64,000 nucleotides of DNA from Brevibacterium atlanticum (GCF_011617245.1 NZ_CP050152.1:3338503-3402502); one strand, 5' to 3'. Counted from the first letter of the stretch, positions 17,001 to 25,582 are shown. Notes: generated by a model not told the origin, from the letters alone. Program-made: numbers and translations.

Positions 17001-19016
17001 CTTGAGATCGGCGCCGAACCAGACGGTGTCTTCGACGTCGAGGGTGAAAGCGCCGAGGGAGGCGAGTTCGCCGAGCTTGCCGCGCAGAACGCTGCGGCGA
17101 TCCTCACTGGCACCGAGGAGGTCCTCGTCGAAGCGGACCGGAGTCTGCGGCGAGTCATCTCCCGAGGTCAGCTCCGCGAGGTGCTGCATCGTCTCGTAGA
17201 CGGAGACGTCCCAGGGCTCACGGCGACGGTGGAGTGAGGAGACGTGATCGGCCAGCGTCGCCCGCTGCTCGTTGAGATCGGACAGCAGCGTCGACAGGTC
17301 GGGGCGTTCGGATTTCTCCGCCGAGGCGATGAGGCCGATGAGCTGCTTGCGGATGTGCTCCGAGCCTTCGCGGGTGTCGACGGCGAAGTCGTTCAGGCCC
17401 ACCTCGCCGAGGCGGGAAGAGAAGTCATCGAGCGCATCGGAGGTCTGAGCGAGGAAGAGGACGCTCTTGCCGGTGTGGGCCAGGGTGGTGGCGACGGCGA
17501 CGGCGACCTGGGTGGCTCCGGTGCCGGGCGGAGTGTCGACGACGACGGAGTGGCCGGAGACGGCGGCGTCGACGACGGCCTGCTGGTCACCGTCGACGTC
17601 GATGACGAGGAACTCCTCCTGCGGCTTCCGGTCGGGAAGCGGGGTGATGGGTTCCTTGAGGGCTGCGGGGACGACGTCTTCGCCGGCGGCCTCAGGTTCG
17701 GACTCATCGGATGTCTCGGACTCATCGGCAGACGGGGACTCACCGGGCGCCTCGGACTCGGTCTCTGAAGTCGGCCCGGTCTCCGATGCCGGCCCGGTCA
17801 GCGAATCATCGCTCAGCGGACCATCGGTGATGGGAACGGTCGGCTGACCGTATTCCTCTTCGTCATCGGCGGCGGTCGAGGACCCTGTGCCCGAGGACTG
17901 TGCGCCCGAGGACCGCGCGTTCGCTGCGGACGCGTCCTTGTCGGCTCTGTCCCCGTCAGTGTTTTCACCGCGCGCGCCTTCACTGCCACTGAGCGTGCCG
18001 TCACCGGCCCCTTCCGCACCCTTCTCAGCATCTGCGTCATTCTTCGCGTCCACTCCGCCTACTGCGGCAGCGCCGGGCGTCGACTTCGCATCGGAGGCCT
18101 TGGTTCGCGCGAGCTTGCCCTCGTCGACGGGCGACTTCGCCACGGCTGCCGACGTCTCGTCCGCATCATTCGCGGTACCTGCCGGGGCTGCCTTCTCCTC
18201 GCCTGAGCCTGCCGCCTTCTCCTCGCGGGCACCTCCTGCTCTCGCCTCACGCGAACCCGCTGTCTGCGGCACATACGAGGGCCCGCCGAGCGAGGCTCGC
18301 ACGTCCTCATCTCCGGCCAGAGCGCGGAGCACGGGGTGGTGAGTCGGCAGGTAGTCGGTGGAGAACGGATTCGCGATGTTCGCGAATGTGGAGATGATCA
18401 GTCGGTGGTTGATCCGCAGGCCGGGCACGTCCTGCGCGAGGTCGCGGAGTCGGTCGAGGGCCGGGTTCGGGTCGAACCCGTGCGGGCCGCCGGTTGCGTC
18501 GATCCAGTCGTCGACAGGCACCTCGAGGTCGTATTCCTCGCTGAGGTGGTGGACGAGCGCGGGGTTGATCGAGATCTCGCTGCCGAGCACGATCTCGAAG
18601 TCCTCGACGCGCGAACCACGCGGAACCAGCGTGATGTGGCGCATGACCACGGGCGCGTTGAATTTGAACTTCGCATCCTTCTCCGTCCAGGAGGCGAAGC
18701 CGATCGCGAGATGAGCCGTGCGGATGCCGCGCTCATTGTCGAGCTGCTCGGCCTTCGAGCGGATGGACTTCGCGCGGCGTCGGGCGTCTGCGAGGATGTC
18801 ATGGTCGCGGATCAGGCTCGACAGGCGGGTAGCTCTGCCGGCCAGGAGCTGCGCGAGCCCCGATGGGTGGGCACCGGAGAGGTCGATGCTGCCATCGCGC
18901 GAGTCCCGGAAATGAAGCATGGTGTCGCGACCGCCCAGATGGGCGGCCTGCTTCTTCCACTCGGCAAAGACATCTCCGAGTTCTGGGAACTGTTCGTCTG
19001 CAACGGAATCCGACAC
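14016..19016 (-). CDS. DUF4011 helicase-like protein with C-terminal MTES_1575-type nuclease domain
   Basis: A 1666-residue protein. Order: DUF4011-like N-terminus (about 25-180), Ala/Asp/Glu/Ser-rich linker (about 240-450), SF1-helicase-like core (about 470-1330), Vsr/REase-like domain (about 1350-1450, with HYNGIDLAVANS, IAVAGDGPEYASMRSLRQRDRVLPEQLSRRGWKFMRVWS in pieces), then an acidic tail. The nucleotide-binding loop reads PPGTGATQ with Ala in place of the Walker Lys, and the Walker B region reads VIADAGRL, not DEAS, so ATP hydrolysis is doubtful. Late SF1 motifs (VQGMSRDAVIFTLGYG, AATMTRARKRLTVVSS) persist. It is followed by the coupled 89-residue gene. A role in DNA defence or repair is inferred from the domains. 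Confidence 0.75.
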   Translation of the reverse strand: MSDSVADEQFPELGDVFAEWKKQAAHLGGRDTMLHFRDSRDGSIDLSGAHPSGLAQLLAGRATRLSSLIRDHDILADARRRAKSIRSKAEQLDNERGIRTAHLAIGFASWTEKDAKFKFNAPVVMRHITLVPRGSRVEDFEIVLGSEISINPALVHHLSEEYDLEVPVDDWIDATGGPHGFDPNPALDRLRDLAQDVPGLRINHRLIISTFANIANPFSTDYLPTHHPVLRALAGDEDVRASLGGPSYVPQTAGSREARAGGAREEKAAGSGEEKAAPAGTANDADETSAAVAKSPVDEGKLARTKASDAKSTPGAAAVGGVDAKNDADAEKGAEGAGDGTLSGSEGARGENTDGDRADKDASAANARSSGAQSSGTGSSTAADDEEEYGQPTVPITDGPLSDDSLTGPASETGPTSETESEAPGESPSADESETSDESEPEAAGEDVVPAALKEPITPLPDRKPQEEFLVIDVDGDQQAVVDAAVSGHSVVVDTPPGTGATQVAVAVATTLAHTGKSVLFLAQTSDALDDFSSRLGEVGLNDFAVDTREGSEHIRKQLIGLIASAEKSERPDLSTLLSDLNEQRATLADHVSSLHRRREPWDVSVYETMQHLAELTSGDDSPQTPVRFDEDLLGASEDRRSVLRGKLGELASLGAFTLDVEDTVWFGADLKSVEEAEAARTVAERIGRTIPDLVAATEPVLQKAKLNPRRNVDDWARAIRVLLRVRKTLDSFAPDIYDHRLDDLIAATGTAEYRTEAGVEMGMMQRRRLKKSAQEFLRPGAEVDDLHASLIDVRAQRVILTDLAGHDGRPQIPRGVLEADEILQSVEADMAKLSPILESTPDGGDLGSMLIEELQARTEAMGRDSEHLAELPERSRLQRELDAEGLGDLMTDLRRRKVDDSLVGPEFDLAYWASVLQTMAGEDPAIGRHDGAALHQVAEDFRENDRAFVAAGASRLRFNHAQAWKRGIDADPIGAGVIKQELLSKHTSVQRISTQAPELLTTLAPVWMGSPYTVPELFSALPLFDAVVIADAGRLAVADVVPGITRARQVISLGDSRLLGPRPFSIAVDRFGMDDGNHPDSVQDRLGEFLPRMRLSNSYRLSPVGLIDLANRHFYDSTISTLPTAHTGEGSGLEFSYVADGRGPTDIGTGRVESPDAEVKRVVELVLKHARNRSRESLAVVALTPHHAQRVATAISRAMKDLPYVAAFFSDSSKEPFVVTDAERVQGMSRDAVIFTLGYGRTVHGRVIHDFGPLSGPDGRRILAATMTRARKRLTVVSSIEAEDFDQHKLSGGAVMLPRLLEEVAAGGVSQPGPHGEIYDPLMGDIADRLLQLGVVAHEHYNGIDLAVANSTEDEHGMIIAVAGDGPEYASMRSLRQRDRVLPEQLSRRGWKFMRVWSTDAFVDPQSETEKIFEAWRSTVETMSPQAVLNAARAASVVVGRTGSRPKLVPGLPMHKYTAEGLDQMTDWIQSDAVVRGDGEIKDLLRTALAQKGSSTRGDSQLQAAVDRYRERHAQAKKVTGSEVFIPQSGSAGPVEDEILPTFDTGKIRADELRSAGLVRTASNDQVAEAADESNSSAEAESGTGPESNSTAASDAAAAEAKTTASGAGLSTDAKAEQPKTDAKTDAKASDASAAEPKTAPAKSDADMAEKPSSESGAESKNDDA

Positions 19017-19088
19017 AATTCGACCCTAACGAGAATCTGCTCATAATAGGTGCTGGCACACCGTGGAACACTGAGGTTTCTTCTACGC

Positions 19089-19094
19089 TACACT
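19089..19094 (+). promoter_or_regulatory. -10 of tRNA-Arg
   Basis: TACACT at 19089-19094, 30 nt before the mature tRNA 5' end, a usual distance for a tRNA promoter in this phylum. Confidence 0.5.
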
Positions 19095-19123
19095 GGGTGA
19101 TCGTGGTTGTGGACGACCACCTG

Positions 19124-19196
19124 GCCCCCGTAGCTCAGGGGATAGAGCACCGCTCTCCTAAAGCGGGTGTCGGCAGTTCGAATCTGCCCGGGGGCG
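19124..19196 (+). tRNA. tRNA-Arg (CCT)
   Basis: A full cloverleaf of 73 nt. The acceptor stem is GCCCCCG/CGGGGGC with discriminator G, the D-arm is GCTC..GAGC, the anticodon stem CCGCT/AGCGG encloses the loop CTCCTAA (anticodon CCT, reading AGG), and the T-arm is GGCAG-TTCGAAT-CTGCC. The 3' CCA is not encoded. The tRNA is flanked downstream by a 375-nt stretch (19197-19571) without a recognisable gene; no integrated element or duplicated tRNA end is seen. Confidence 0.95.
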
Positions 19197-19571
19197 CAGT
19201 TCTGTGTAAACACGCCCGGTCTCTTGCTGATGGCCAGACTCGCCATCTCATCGCTGTCGGCGATTGCGATCGAGCCAGGTATGACGATGACTTCCGCTGG
19301 GGCGATGCTCGCATGCGGTCTCGCGCGCTCGGCGTCGCTCAAGCTTCCTTCAGGGGAACTTGTAACTACATACAATGAAGCAGAACATCTGTGCTGATGG
19401 AGCCACCAACACACCTTTCCGAAATTCACTTCGCCGCCTGCCTGACAAGACAATAGTCCTTGCTGTCTCTATACTGTCGTGCTGGGAGCGGGTCAGGGCA
19501 GTTGCCTCTGAACCTTCGATTGTGGCGTCGAAGGCCGACACCACGTGACGCACCCAGGAAGGAACCACACC

Positions 19572-21098
19572 ATGCGGCGACTCCGCAGACGACTGCCCGT
19601 CGTCGGCACGACAATCGCACTGGTCGCAGGGAGCGCTCTCCTTGCCTCGCCAGCAGCAGCAGCACCAGAGTTCGGTCCTCAGCTCAGCACCTATGAGGGA
19701 GAACCGGACTTCACCGGTGTCACCACGAACCCCGAAACCGACGACCAGGGCGGTGTCGAGAACGCCACCATGTACGGCGCTTACATCCCACCGTCCGGCC
19801 CTCTCTCCGACAAGCGAGTCTGGTGCATCGACCGCGGCCTGACACAGCCCATGGGCGACGGATACGACGAGAGCGGAAAATCCTCGGTCAAGGCTCCGGA
19901 GCTGGCCTATATCCTCGCGAAATGGGACGAACCCCGCCGCGATGCGGCCGATGAGATGGCTCATGACATGGCCATCAGCGAGCACGTCCACAGCTCCGAT
20001 GAGATCGACCACCGCGACATCCTCGATGACCGCAGCCTGCAAGAGGTCACCGATGGGATCGGGTGGAACGAAGACTCCAAAAACCTCAAGGACATCGGCG
20101 CGGATACGTTCCACGACGACGTTCTGCCCAAAGCCTATGACCTTTCGGCACTCATGGACGACGAAGCCGCGAAATATGCCGGCGACGGCTCCTACACGGC
20201 CAAGGTCACCATCGACGAGGACTCCGAGGCCGCGATTGTCTCACTGGTCAACTCCGAGGGCGTCAGCGTTCCCGGATTCGACGGTGAACTCACCGTCGAC
20301 GGTGCCACGGCTGAGACCACGGAGATCACGTCCGGTGAAGAGCCCGTCGAGGTGCCCCTCGACTTCGCCGACGACGTTCCCGACGCATCCGTGTCGGTGA
20401 AGTTCTCCGGCCTTCCCACCGGATCGGTGACCCAGTGGAATCCCAAAGACTTCGATGCCGCCGACTATGACCGCGCGAACCTGCAAGCAGTCATCGAAAA
20501 GCAGGAAACCACCGTCGAGGCGTCGGATTCCTACCAGGGCCTCTACAGTCCGAACGTCTCGTCGCAGGTCTCGGTCGACGAGATCACCGATCTTCCCGCC
20601 AAGGTCACCGACAAAGTCCGCTTGGAGAACTGTGCGCCCGGTGAACCCGTCGAAGACGCCAAGGTCGAGGTGTATGCCGAGGAAGGACGGATCAGCGAGT
20701 CCGAGAGCGCCCCAGAGGACGCGGAACTCATCGAGACGTTCACTCCCGATGTCACATGCGGCGATGACGGCAGCGTCGAATTCGAGACCGACGAGCTCAG
20801 CCTCGACGCCGACTTCGTGACACCGGGCGAGGAGAAGTCGGTGACGTTCGTAGCCTCGGCCCCTGCCGCCGGATCGAACGAAGCCTGGTCCCATGGCTAC
20901 GGGGTCCCATCAGAGACCGTGAACATCGCCGTCCCCGAGGCCGACAAGCCAGACGACCACCCTGTCGTGAAAACGGGTGCTTATGTCGATACAGCCGACA
21001 CGGGAGCCAATTGGAAGCTCATCGGCGGGGCCGGACTGCTGACTGCTGCGGGCGGACTCATCATCGGGACGGTTCGCCGTCGTATGACGAGGAACTGA
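19572..21098 (+). CDS. Secreted, wall-anchored surface protein with C-terminal sorting signal
   Basis: A 508-residue protein. Signal peptide 1-31 (RRR, hydrophobic core, ASPAAAA cleavage). An N-terminal module with VWCIDRGLTQP and AYILAKWDEPRRDAADEMAHDMAISEHVH recalls the N-terminal domain of VaFE/thioester-type adhesins, followed by acidic Ig-like beta repeats with Cys residues (LENCAPGEP and DVTCGDDG). The C-terminus is a sorting signal: ADTGANW, then a hydrophobic helix (LIGGAGLLTAAGGLIIGTV) and RRRMTRN. AGGAAGGAA precedes the ATG at 19572. The adjacent downstream sortase suggests a dedicated pair. It is probably a stalk or adhesin; ligand unknown. Confidence 0.8.
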   Translation: MRRLRRRLPVVGTTIALVAGSALLASPAAAAPEFGPQLSTYEGEPDFTGVTTNPETDDQGGVENATMYGAYIPPSGPLSDKRVWCIDRGLTQPMGDGYDESGKSSVKAPELAYILAKWDEPRRDAADEMAHDMAISEHVHSSDEIDHRDILDDRSLQEVTDGIGWNEDSKNLKDIGADTFHDDVLPKAYDLSALMDDEAAKYAGDGSYTAKVTIDEDSEAAIVSLVNSEGVSVPGFDGELTVDGATAETTEITSGEEPVEVPLDFADDVPDASVSVKFSGLPTGSVTQWNPKDFDAADYDRANLQAVIEKQETTVEASDSYQGLYSPNVSSQVSVDEITDLPAKVTDKVRLENCAPGEPVEDAKVEVYAEEGRISESESAPEDAELIETFTPDVTCGDDGSVEFETDELSLDADFVTPGEEKSVTFVASAPAAGSNEAWSHGYGVPSETVNIAVPEADKPDDHPVVKTGAYVDTADTGANWKLIGGAGLLTAAGGLIIGTVRRRMTRN

Positions 21099-21192
21099 TC
21101 GGAAAGTCATGACCGACAGGTCATGACTTGTGGGCTTTGACTCGGTGGCGGTCGCTGTTTCGGCGACCGCCACCGTCAGACGAAAGGACTCC

Positions 21193-21816
21193 ATGACAGA
21201 CCGCAGATCCTCCATCTGGTGGGCCGTCCCCGTCGCTGTCGTCATCATTGCGCTCCTCTGCGCAGGAGCATGGCTGCTCACCGATGGACTCACTGAAGAA
21301 GAGAGCACCGCTGAAAGCCGCAGCGACGTGGAACTGGAAGATCCCCCGAGCAAGACAGAGATCGACGAGATGAAGGTCGAGGCCCTTGATGGGCAGTTCC
21401 AAGTCCCTTCGGTGGGACTCTCCACCGGACTGGAGACCATGTCCGAGATCAACGGTGCGATCAATCCTCCTGGGCTGAACAACGGCTACGTGGTGCGCAA
21501 TCACGGCACGCCCGACCACCCCGAACGCGGCACCACCTACGTTGCCATCCACTCTGTGCAGGGCGCCGAGCTGCCTGGGAACAAGCTCATCGATGTCGGT
21601 GCCGGTAAGCCGCGCGTCCGATCGGGTGAGACGATCACCCTCCAGGATCGCGACTACACGGTGACCGACTCCTACGTTGTGCCGAAGACGGACATCTCCG
21701 GCGATGATCGAGTATGGGCGGACGAACCGGGCCGGCTCGTCATCCTCACCTGCTTGCAGCGCTCCTCCGGCCGGTCGGTGGACAATGTCGTCATCGAAGC
21801 CACCGTGGACCAGTAG
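21193..21816 (+). CDS. Sortase (class F-like)
   Basis: A 207-residue membrane-anchored transpeptidase. It has an N-terminal membrane segment (about 8-29), a Glu/Ser spacer, then the sortase barrel. The likely catalytic residues are His120 (YVAIHS), Cys187 (VILTCLQ) and Arg194 (GRSVDNVVI), in the expected order; the Arg-to-DNVV context resembles class F sortases. GAAAGGA precedes the ATG at 21193. It starts 94 nt after the surface protein, which ends in a sorting signal, and no other substrate is nearby. Class assignment is tentative. Confidence 0.85.
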   Translation: MTDRRSSIWWAVPVAVVIIALLCAGAWLLTDGLTEEESTAESRSDVELEDPPSKTEIDEMKVEALDGQFQVPSVGLSTGLETMSEINGAINPPGLNNGYVVRNHGTPDHPERGTTYVAIHSVQGAELPGNKLIDVGAGKPRVRSGETITLQDRDYTVTDSYVVPKTDISGDDRVWADEPGRLVILTCLQRSSGRSVDNVVIEATVDQ

Positions 21817-22038
21817 AACCTGTCGCATTGTCCCGGAGCAGCAGGTCGTCGATGCCGTCCACCAAGTCCTCCGCCAAACCGCTTCGAGGTACCCGTGAAC
21901 GGTGCCGGTCTCGGCGTTGTCGCATTCACCGTGCTCGATCTTTGCCCGTGCTAGTGTGCAAATCCTCGGCGACGACACGTCATCGCTGAGGGAACTGTAC
22001 GCAACGCCCCGCAGGGCCCGAGGAAACGGATCCATACC

Positions 22039-23181
22039 ATGGTCGCTCCAATCAGCACAGTCATCAGCCCGTCGCGCTACGTTCAAGGCAAGGGCGCAAT
22101 CTCACGCATCGGAGAGTTCATCGCCACGATCGGCTCACGCCCCCTCGTTGTCGTCGACGATGTCGTCTGGGGCATCGTGCGAGGTTCGGTCGAAGCAAGT
22201 TTCGGCGATGCCGAACTTCCGATCGAGCGGGTCGGCTTCGGCCGCTTCGCCACCCCTGATGCGGTCGACTCACTCGCCGCCACGATCAAGGAGACCGGCT
22301 CGGATGTCATCGTCGGCCTCGGCGGCGGTTCCGCGATCGATGCGGCCAAAGCGGCCGGACATCTCGCCGGTGTACGGTGGGCCAGCGTGCCCACCGCTGC
22401 CAGCACAGATGCACCGACGTCTGCCCTGGCGGTCATCTACACCGACGAGGGCGAGTTCCTCGAATACCGCTTCTTCCCCCACAACCCCGATCTGGTGCTC
22501 ATCGACACTGAACTGGTTGCCAATGCCCCGGTGCAGTTCCTCATCGCCGGGATCGGCGACGCCCTGGCCACGTGGGTCGAGGCCCGCGCGGCACGCCGGG
22601 CAAACGCTGCCACCATGGCCGGCGGCCTCCAGACGGAGACAAGCGTCGCACTCGCACGGCTGTCCTGGGACATTCTCCATGAGAATGCTCTCCAGGCCAT
22701 CGAGGCGGTGAAATCGAAAGTGGTGACCCCAGCGTTGGAAAAAGTCGTCGAAGCGAACACACTGCTGTCCGGGCTCGGCTTCGAATCCGGCGGACTCGCC
22801 GCCGCTCACGCCATCCACAACGCCCTCACTGCCGCACCCCAGACGCACGGGCTCTCACACGGACAGAAGGTCAACATCGGCACGCTTGCTCAGCTCGTCC
22901 TCGAGGGAGCCGCTGCCGAGGAGATCGAGGACTTCGTGGTGTTCACCACGAAGGTCGGTCTGCCGAACACCCTGACCGAGATCGGACTGAGCCCCACTGA
23001 CGTCAAGGACCTCCGTGCGGTTGCCGAAGCAGCCACGGTCGAGGGTGAGACCATCCACAACATGCCCTTCCCCGTCACTCCGGAACTGGTCGTCGATGCG
23101 CTCGTCGCCCTCGAGGGACTGTCTCGCAGCATCAGGGCTGAGCACGACCTGGCCGAGCCGGAGTCCTACCGCGCTCACTGA
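22039..23181 (+). CDS. gldA: Glycerol dehydrogenase family (iron/zinc alcohol dehydrogenase)
   Basis: A 380-residue group III metal-dependent dehydrogenase, probably oxidising glycerol to dihydroxyacetone with NAD+. Visible: GLGGGSAIDAAKA (NAD binding, about 94-106), PTAASTDAPTSALAV, the metal ligands Asp (GIGDALATWVEA), His (AAAHAIHNALT) and His (THGLSHGQKV). AGGAAACGG lies upstream of the ATG at 22039. Monocistronic; a strong bidirectional terminator follows. Glycerol-1-phosphate dehydrogenase is an alternative, but the length and ligand spacing favour GldA. The 222 nt upstream hold only promoter space. Confidence 0.85.
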   Translation: MVAPISTVISPSRYVQGKGAISRIGEFIATIGSRPLVVVDDVVWGIVRGSVEASFGDAELPIERVGFGRFATPDAVDSLAATIKETGSDVIVGLGGGSAIDAAKAAGHLAGVRWASVPTAASTDAPTSALAVIYTDEGEFLEYRFFPHNPDLVLIDTELVANAPVQFLIAGIGDALATWVEARAARRANAATMAGGLQTETSVALARLSWDILHENALQAIEAVKSKVVTPALEKVVEANTLLSGLGFESGGLAAAHAIHNALTAAPQTHGLSHGQKVNIGTLAQLVLEGAAAEEIEDFVVFTTKVGLPNTLTEIGLSPTDVKDLRAVAEAATVEGETIHNMPFPVTPELVVDALVALEGLSRSIRAEHDLAEPESYRAH

Positions 23182-23233
23182 GACACGAATGTGCGACTCT
23201 GAACAGCGCACAGGAATTGGACTTCAGCAGTCA

Positions 23234-23273
23234 CGAGCGGTGGCTCCGACGTGAACGCCGGAGCCACCGCTCG
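23234..23273. terminator. Bidirectional terminator
   Basis: A perfect 15-bp stem (23234-23248 with 23259-23273) and a 10-nt loop, between the convergent gldA and usp genes. Confidence 0.8.
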
Positions 23274-23335
23274 CGCCGCCAGTCGAAGCTCGGGGTCGGC
23301 CGCCCCGGCGATTGTCTTCCGGCGGTCATCCCTGA

Positions 23336-24400
23336 TCACAGGCCGGGTTCTGGGATCTCCCCGTCCTTCCGGCGCTTGTTCTGATCGCGGGCCACGCGCA
23401 CGACCATCGTCGGGCACTGCGAATACGGCAGCACCGACTGCGAGGTCGAACCGAGCAGGAGGCCGGCGAAGCCGCCGCGGCCACGGGAACCGATGACGAG
23501 CACCTCGGCGGTATCAGAGGCGCGGACGAGCACCTCGGCGGGTTGGCCGTCGAAGAGCGTCCAGGTGACATCGAGGTTCGGGAATTCCTCAGCCAGGCGC
23601 TGCTTGGCGACGACGAGCTTATCGGCGCCTTCGTTGACGAGGCGCTCAAGATCGGCGGTGCTCGGCAGCCATTCGGGGCCGATGACCGTCGTCGTGATCA
23701 CGGCGACGATGTGCAGCGGTGAACCGCGACGCACGGCCAACCGGGCGGCCTTCCACAGTGCCGGGGATTCGGCACCGAGTGAGTCGACGCCGACGACGAC
23801 TTTGCCGTCGAAGCGCAGTCCCTCGATCGCCTCGGCGTTGGGATCGTGCTCCTCGACTTCGACGCCGTCCTGACGGATCGGGCGGGACGAGGTCGGGTGG
23901 GCCGGGCGGTCGGCCTGGCTGTCCCAACAGGAGGGCACAACGACGGTCGGGCAGGCCGAGTGCGCGGGCAGCGCGCTCGAGACCGTGCCGAGCAGCCGGC
24001 CGGCGAATCCGCCACGACCGCGGGAGCCCACGACGGTGAGGCAGCCGGTCTTCGACTCGTCGATGAGCACGCCTGCGGCATCGCCGATCTCAATGACGGC
24101 TTCGACGGGGACACCGGCGGCTTTGACCTCGGCGGCGGCTTCCTTGAGGGTGTTCGTCACGGCCTGCCGAATCGATGAGTCATCGATGGGGACATAGGAG
24201 ACATCGATCGCGGCAGCCGCGACACTCGGGATCGTGTAGGCGCCGACGAGGCGGATGGGACGGTCCAGGGACCGAGCTTCCTGGATAGCCCAGGCCAGAG
24301 CATTGCGGCTCGGCGGGGATCCGTCGATGCCGACGATGACGGCCTCCGGCTCACCGGCCGGGGCCGAGTCGGGGTTCTGGGGTCGGTCCTGCTCACTCAT
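23336..24400 (-). CDS. Universal stress protein with two USP domains
   Basis: A 354-residue tandem universal stress protein. Domain 1 is about 20-160 and domain 2 about 190-340, each ending with the ATP-binding motif G-S-R-G-R-G-G-F-A-G-x-L-L-G-(T/S)-x-S. Both copies of the motif are complete, so ATP binding is expected. Tandem USPs are usual in actinobacteria and respond to hypoxia, starvation or stress, but no regulatory sequence is recognisable here. Separate from its neighbours. A GC-poor 222-nt gap lies between it and the HNH gene. Confidence 0.9.
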   Translation of the reverse strand: MSEQDRPQNPDSAPAGEPEAVIVGIDGSPPSRNALAWAIQEARSLDRPIRLVGAYTIPSVAAAAIDVSYVPIDDSSIRQAVTNTLKEAAAEVKAAGVPVEAVIEIGDAAGVLIDESKTGCLTVVGSRGRGGFAGRLLGTVSSALPAHSACPTVVVPSCWDSQADRPAHPTSSRPIRQDGVEVEEHDPNAEAIEGLRFDGKVVVGVDSLGAESPALWKAARLAVRRGSPLHIVAVITTTVIGPEWLPSTADLERLVNEGADKLVVAKQRLAEEFPNLDVTWTLFDGQPAEVLVRASDTAEVLVIGSRGRGGFAGLLLGSTSQSVLPYSQCPTMVVRVARDQNKRRKDGEIPEPGL

Positions 24401-24622
24401 GGCAAGCTCCTCGGGTCGGAGAACTCTTCACTTTCGTCCACCCTAGAACACAATGCCCCCGCGAACTTCGCGTATGTCACATCGTTATCCGAATTCCTCC
24501 ACAATGCGGACAACACAGTTCCCCATCTGGGACGATGCCGGCGAATCGGAGCCTCGGGAACACGGCATTCGGATCAAGCTCTGCCGACCCTCGCGTTTCT
24601 CACATCCAGGGTGTCGCAACCC

Positions 24623-25123
24623 TCAGGCGGCGCGAGAGAGCTCGAGGAACGGCCGCCATTTCTCAACGGGCTTGTCGATGCCCCGCATCCACAGCTGCCC
24701 GAGACGGGGCTCCTGCGGATGAACGTTGAGCTTCCAGCCGATCTCGCTCAGCGTGCGGTTGCCTTTGCGGTTGTTGCACTCGCGACAGCAGGCGACGAGA
24801 TTCTCCCAGCTGTTGACTCCCCCGCGGGATCGCGGCACGACGTGGTCGACCGTCGAGGCGGCCCTGCTGCAGTAGGCGCAGCGGTGATTGTCTCGGCGCA
24901 GGACACCGCGTCGGGACAGGGAGACGCGCCGATTGCTCGGCGGTCGGACGTAGCGGGTGAGCAGGATGACGGAGGGCTGATCGAGACTCATGTGCTCGGA
25001 TCTCACCGGGATGTCCTCTGCGGCCAGCACTGTCGCCTTTCCCGTCAGCACGAGCACAACGGCGCGTGTGAACGGCACGATCGACAGCGGTTCGTAACCG
25101 GCATTCAGCACGAGAGTCTTCAT
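24623..25123 (-). CDS. HNH endonuclease
   Basis: A 166-residue protein of the actinobacterial MKTLVLNAGYEPLSIVPFTRAVVLVLTGKA family with a C-terminal HNH domain: CAYCSRAASTVDHVVPRSRGGVNSWENLVACCRECNNRKGNRT in substance, giving the paired Cys zinc ligands and the catalytic His (DHV) and Asn. The ATG at 25123 follows AGGGGCG and matches the family start; the longer frame from 25252 lies across a terminator-like hairpin. The family is widespread and not tied to mobile elements; its biological role is not settled. Confidence 0.9.
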   Translation of the reverse strand: MKTLVLNAGYEPLSIVPFTRAVVLVLTGKATVLAAEDIPVRSEHMSLDQPSVILLTRYVRPPSNRRVSLSRRGVLRRDNHRCAYCSRAASTVDHVVPRSRGGVNSWENLVACCRECNNRKGNRTLSEIGWKLNVHPQEPRLGQLWMRGIDKPVEKWRPFLELSRAA

Positions 25124-25188
25124 ATCTCGCCCCTCATCTTCTTCTCTTGTGGGCCGAAACCGGCTGCCCCGGCCCCAGGGAACACAAA

Positions 25189-25216
25189 AGGCGCCGTGCT
25201 CATGGGCACGACGCCT
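25189..25216 (-). terminator. Intrinsic terminator or attenuator in front of the HNH gene
   Basis: On the minus strand a GC-rich hairpin (25216-25189; arms AGGCGTCGTGC/GCACGGCGCCT, one mismatch) is followed directly by TTTTGTG. It lies 66 nt upstream of the HNH start codon, between that gene and all upstream minus-strand sequence, so it either ends a small transcript or attenuates HNH expression. Confidence 0.7.
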
Positions 25217-25582
25217 GGAAAGAGGGCACGGAGACACGTATGTACTCCGCACCAGAGACTGGAGCGGCTATTCGAAGTATTCGACTCTGCCCCATCTGCT
25301 TTCCTTCAGGTCGGCGGTGTCGATCCATTCGGGTCGACACCGTTCATGGAACTCAATCCTTTCCAGAATAACGCCGCGAACGGCTGTGACCCAATTCATA
25401 CGGTTCGCGTCACGCAATCTTCGGACTCCGTTCACCTCGCGCGTGTGCGCGGGCGCGTACGTGCCCGCCTACCTCGCGCGGGCGCGCGCGGCCGCCCGCA
25501 CGGGCCCGAGCGCTCGCATGCGCACCTGCACAAGCCTGCCCCTCCGGGAGCCCGACCAACGGTCGTGTCGGAGGTGGGAGCG
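25217..25582 (-). other. Non-coding stretch, possible small RNA or leader
   Basis: No supported protein gene. On the minus strand it holds a promoter-like TTGCGT...TATGAA (around 25400-25420), two tiny start-stop frames with GGAAAGG and AAGGAAA elements, and a hairpin with 8-bp arms (GGTGTCGA/TCGACACC, around 25317-25342), before the terminator at 25189. Positions 25440-25510 are almost pure G/C with alternating purine-pyrimidine runs. Confidence 0.35.

Noticed and set aside
19124..19571. tRNA-Arg as an integration site
   Set aside because: No integrase, no repeated tRNA end, and the sortase locus downstream has ordinary base composition.
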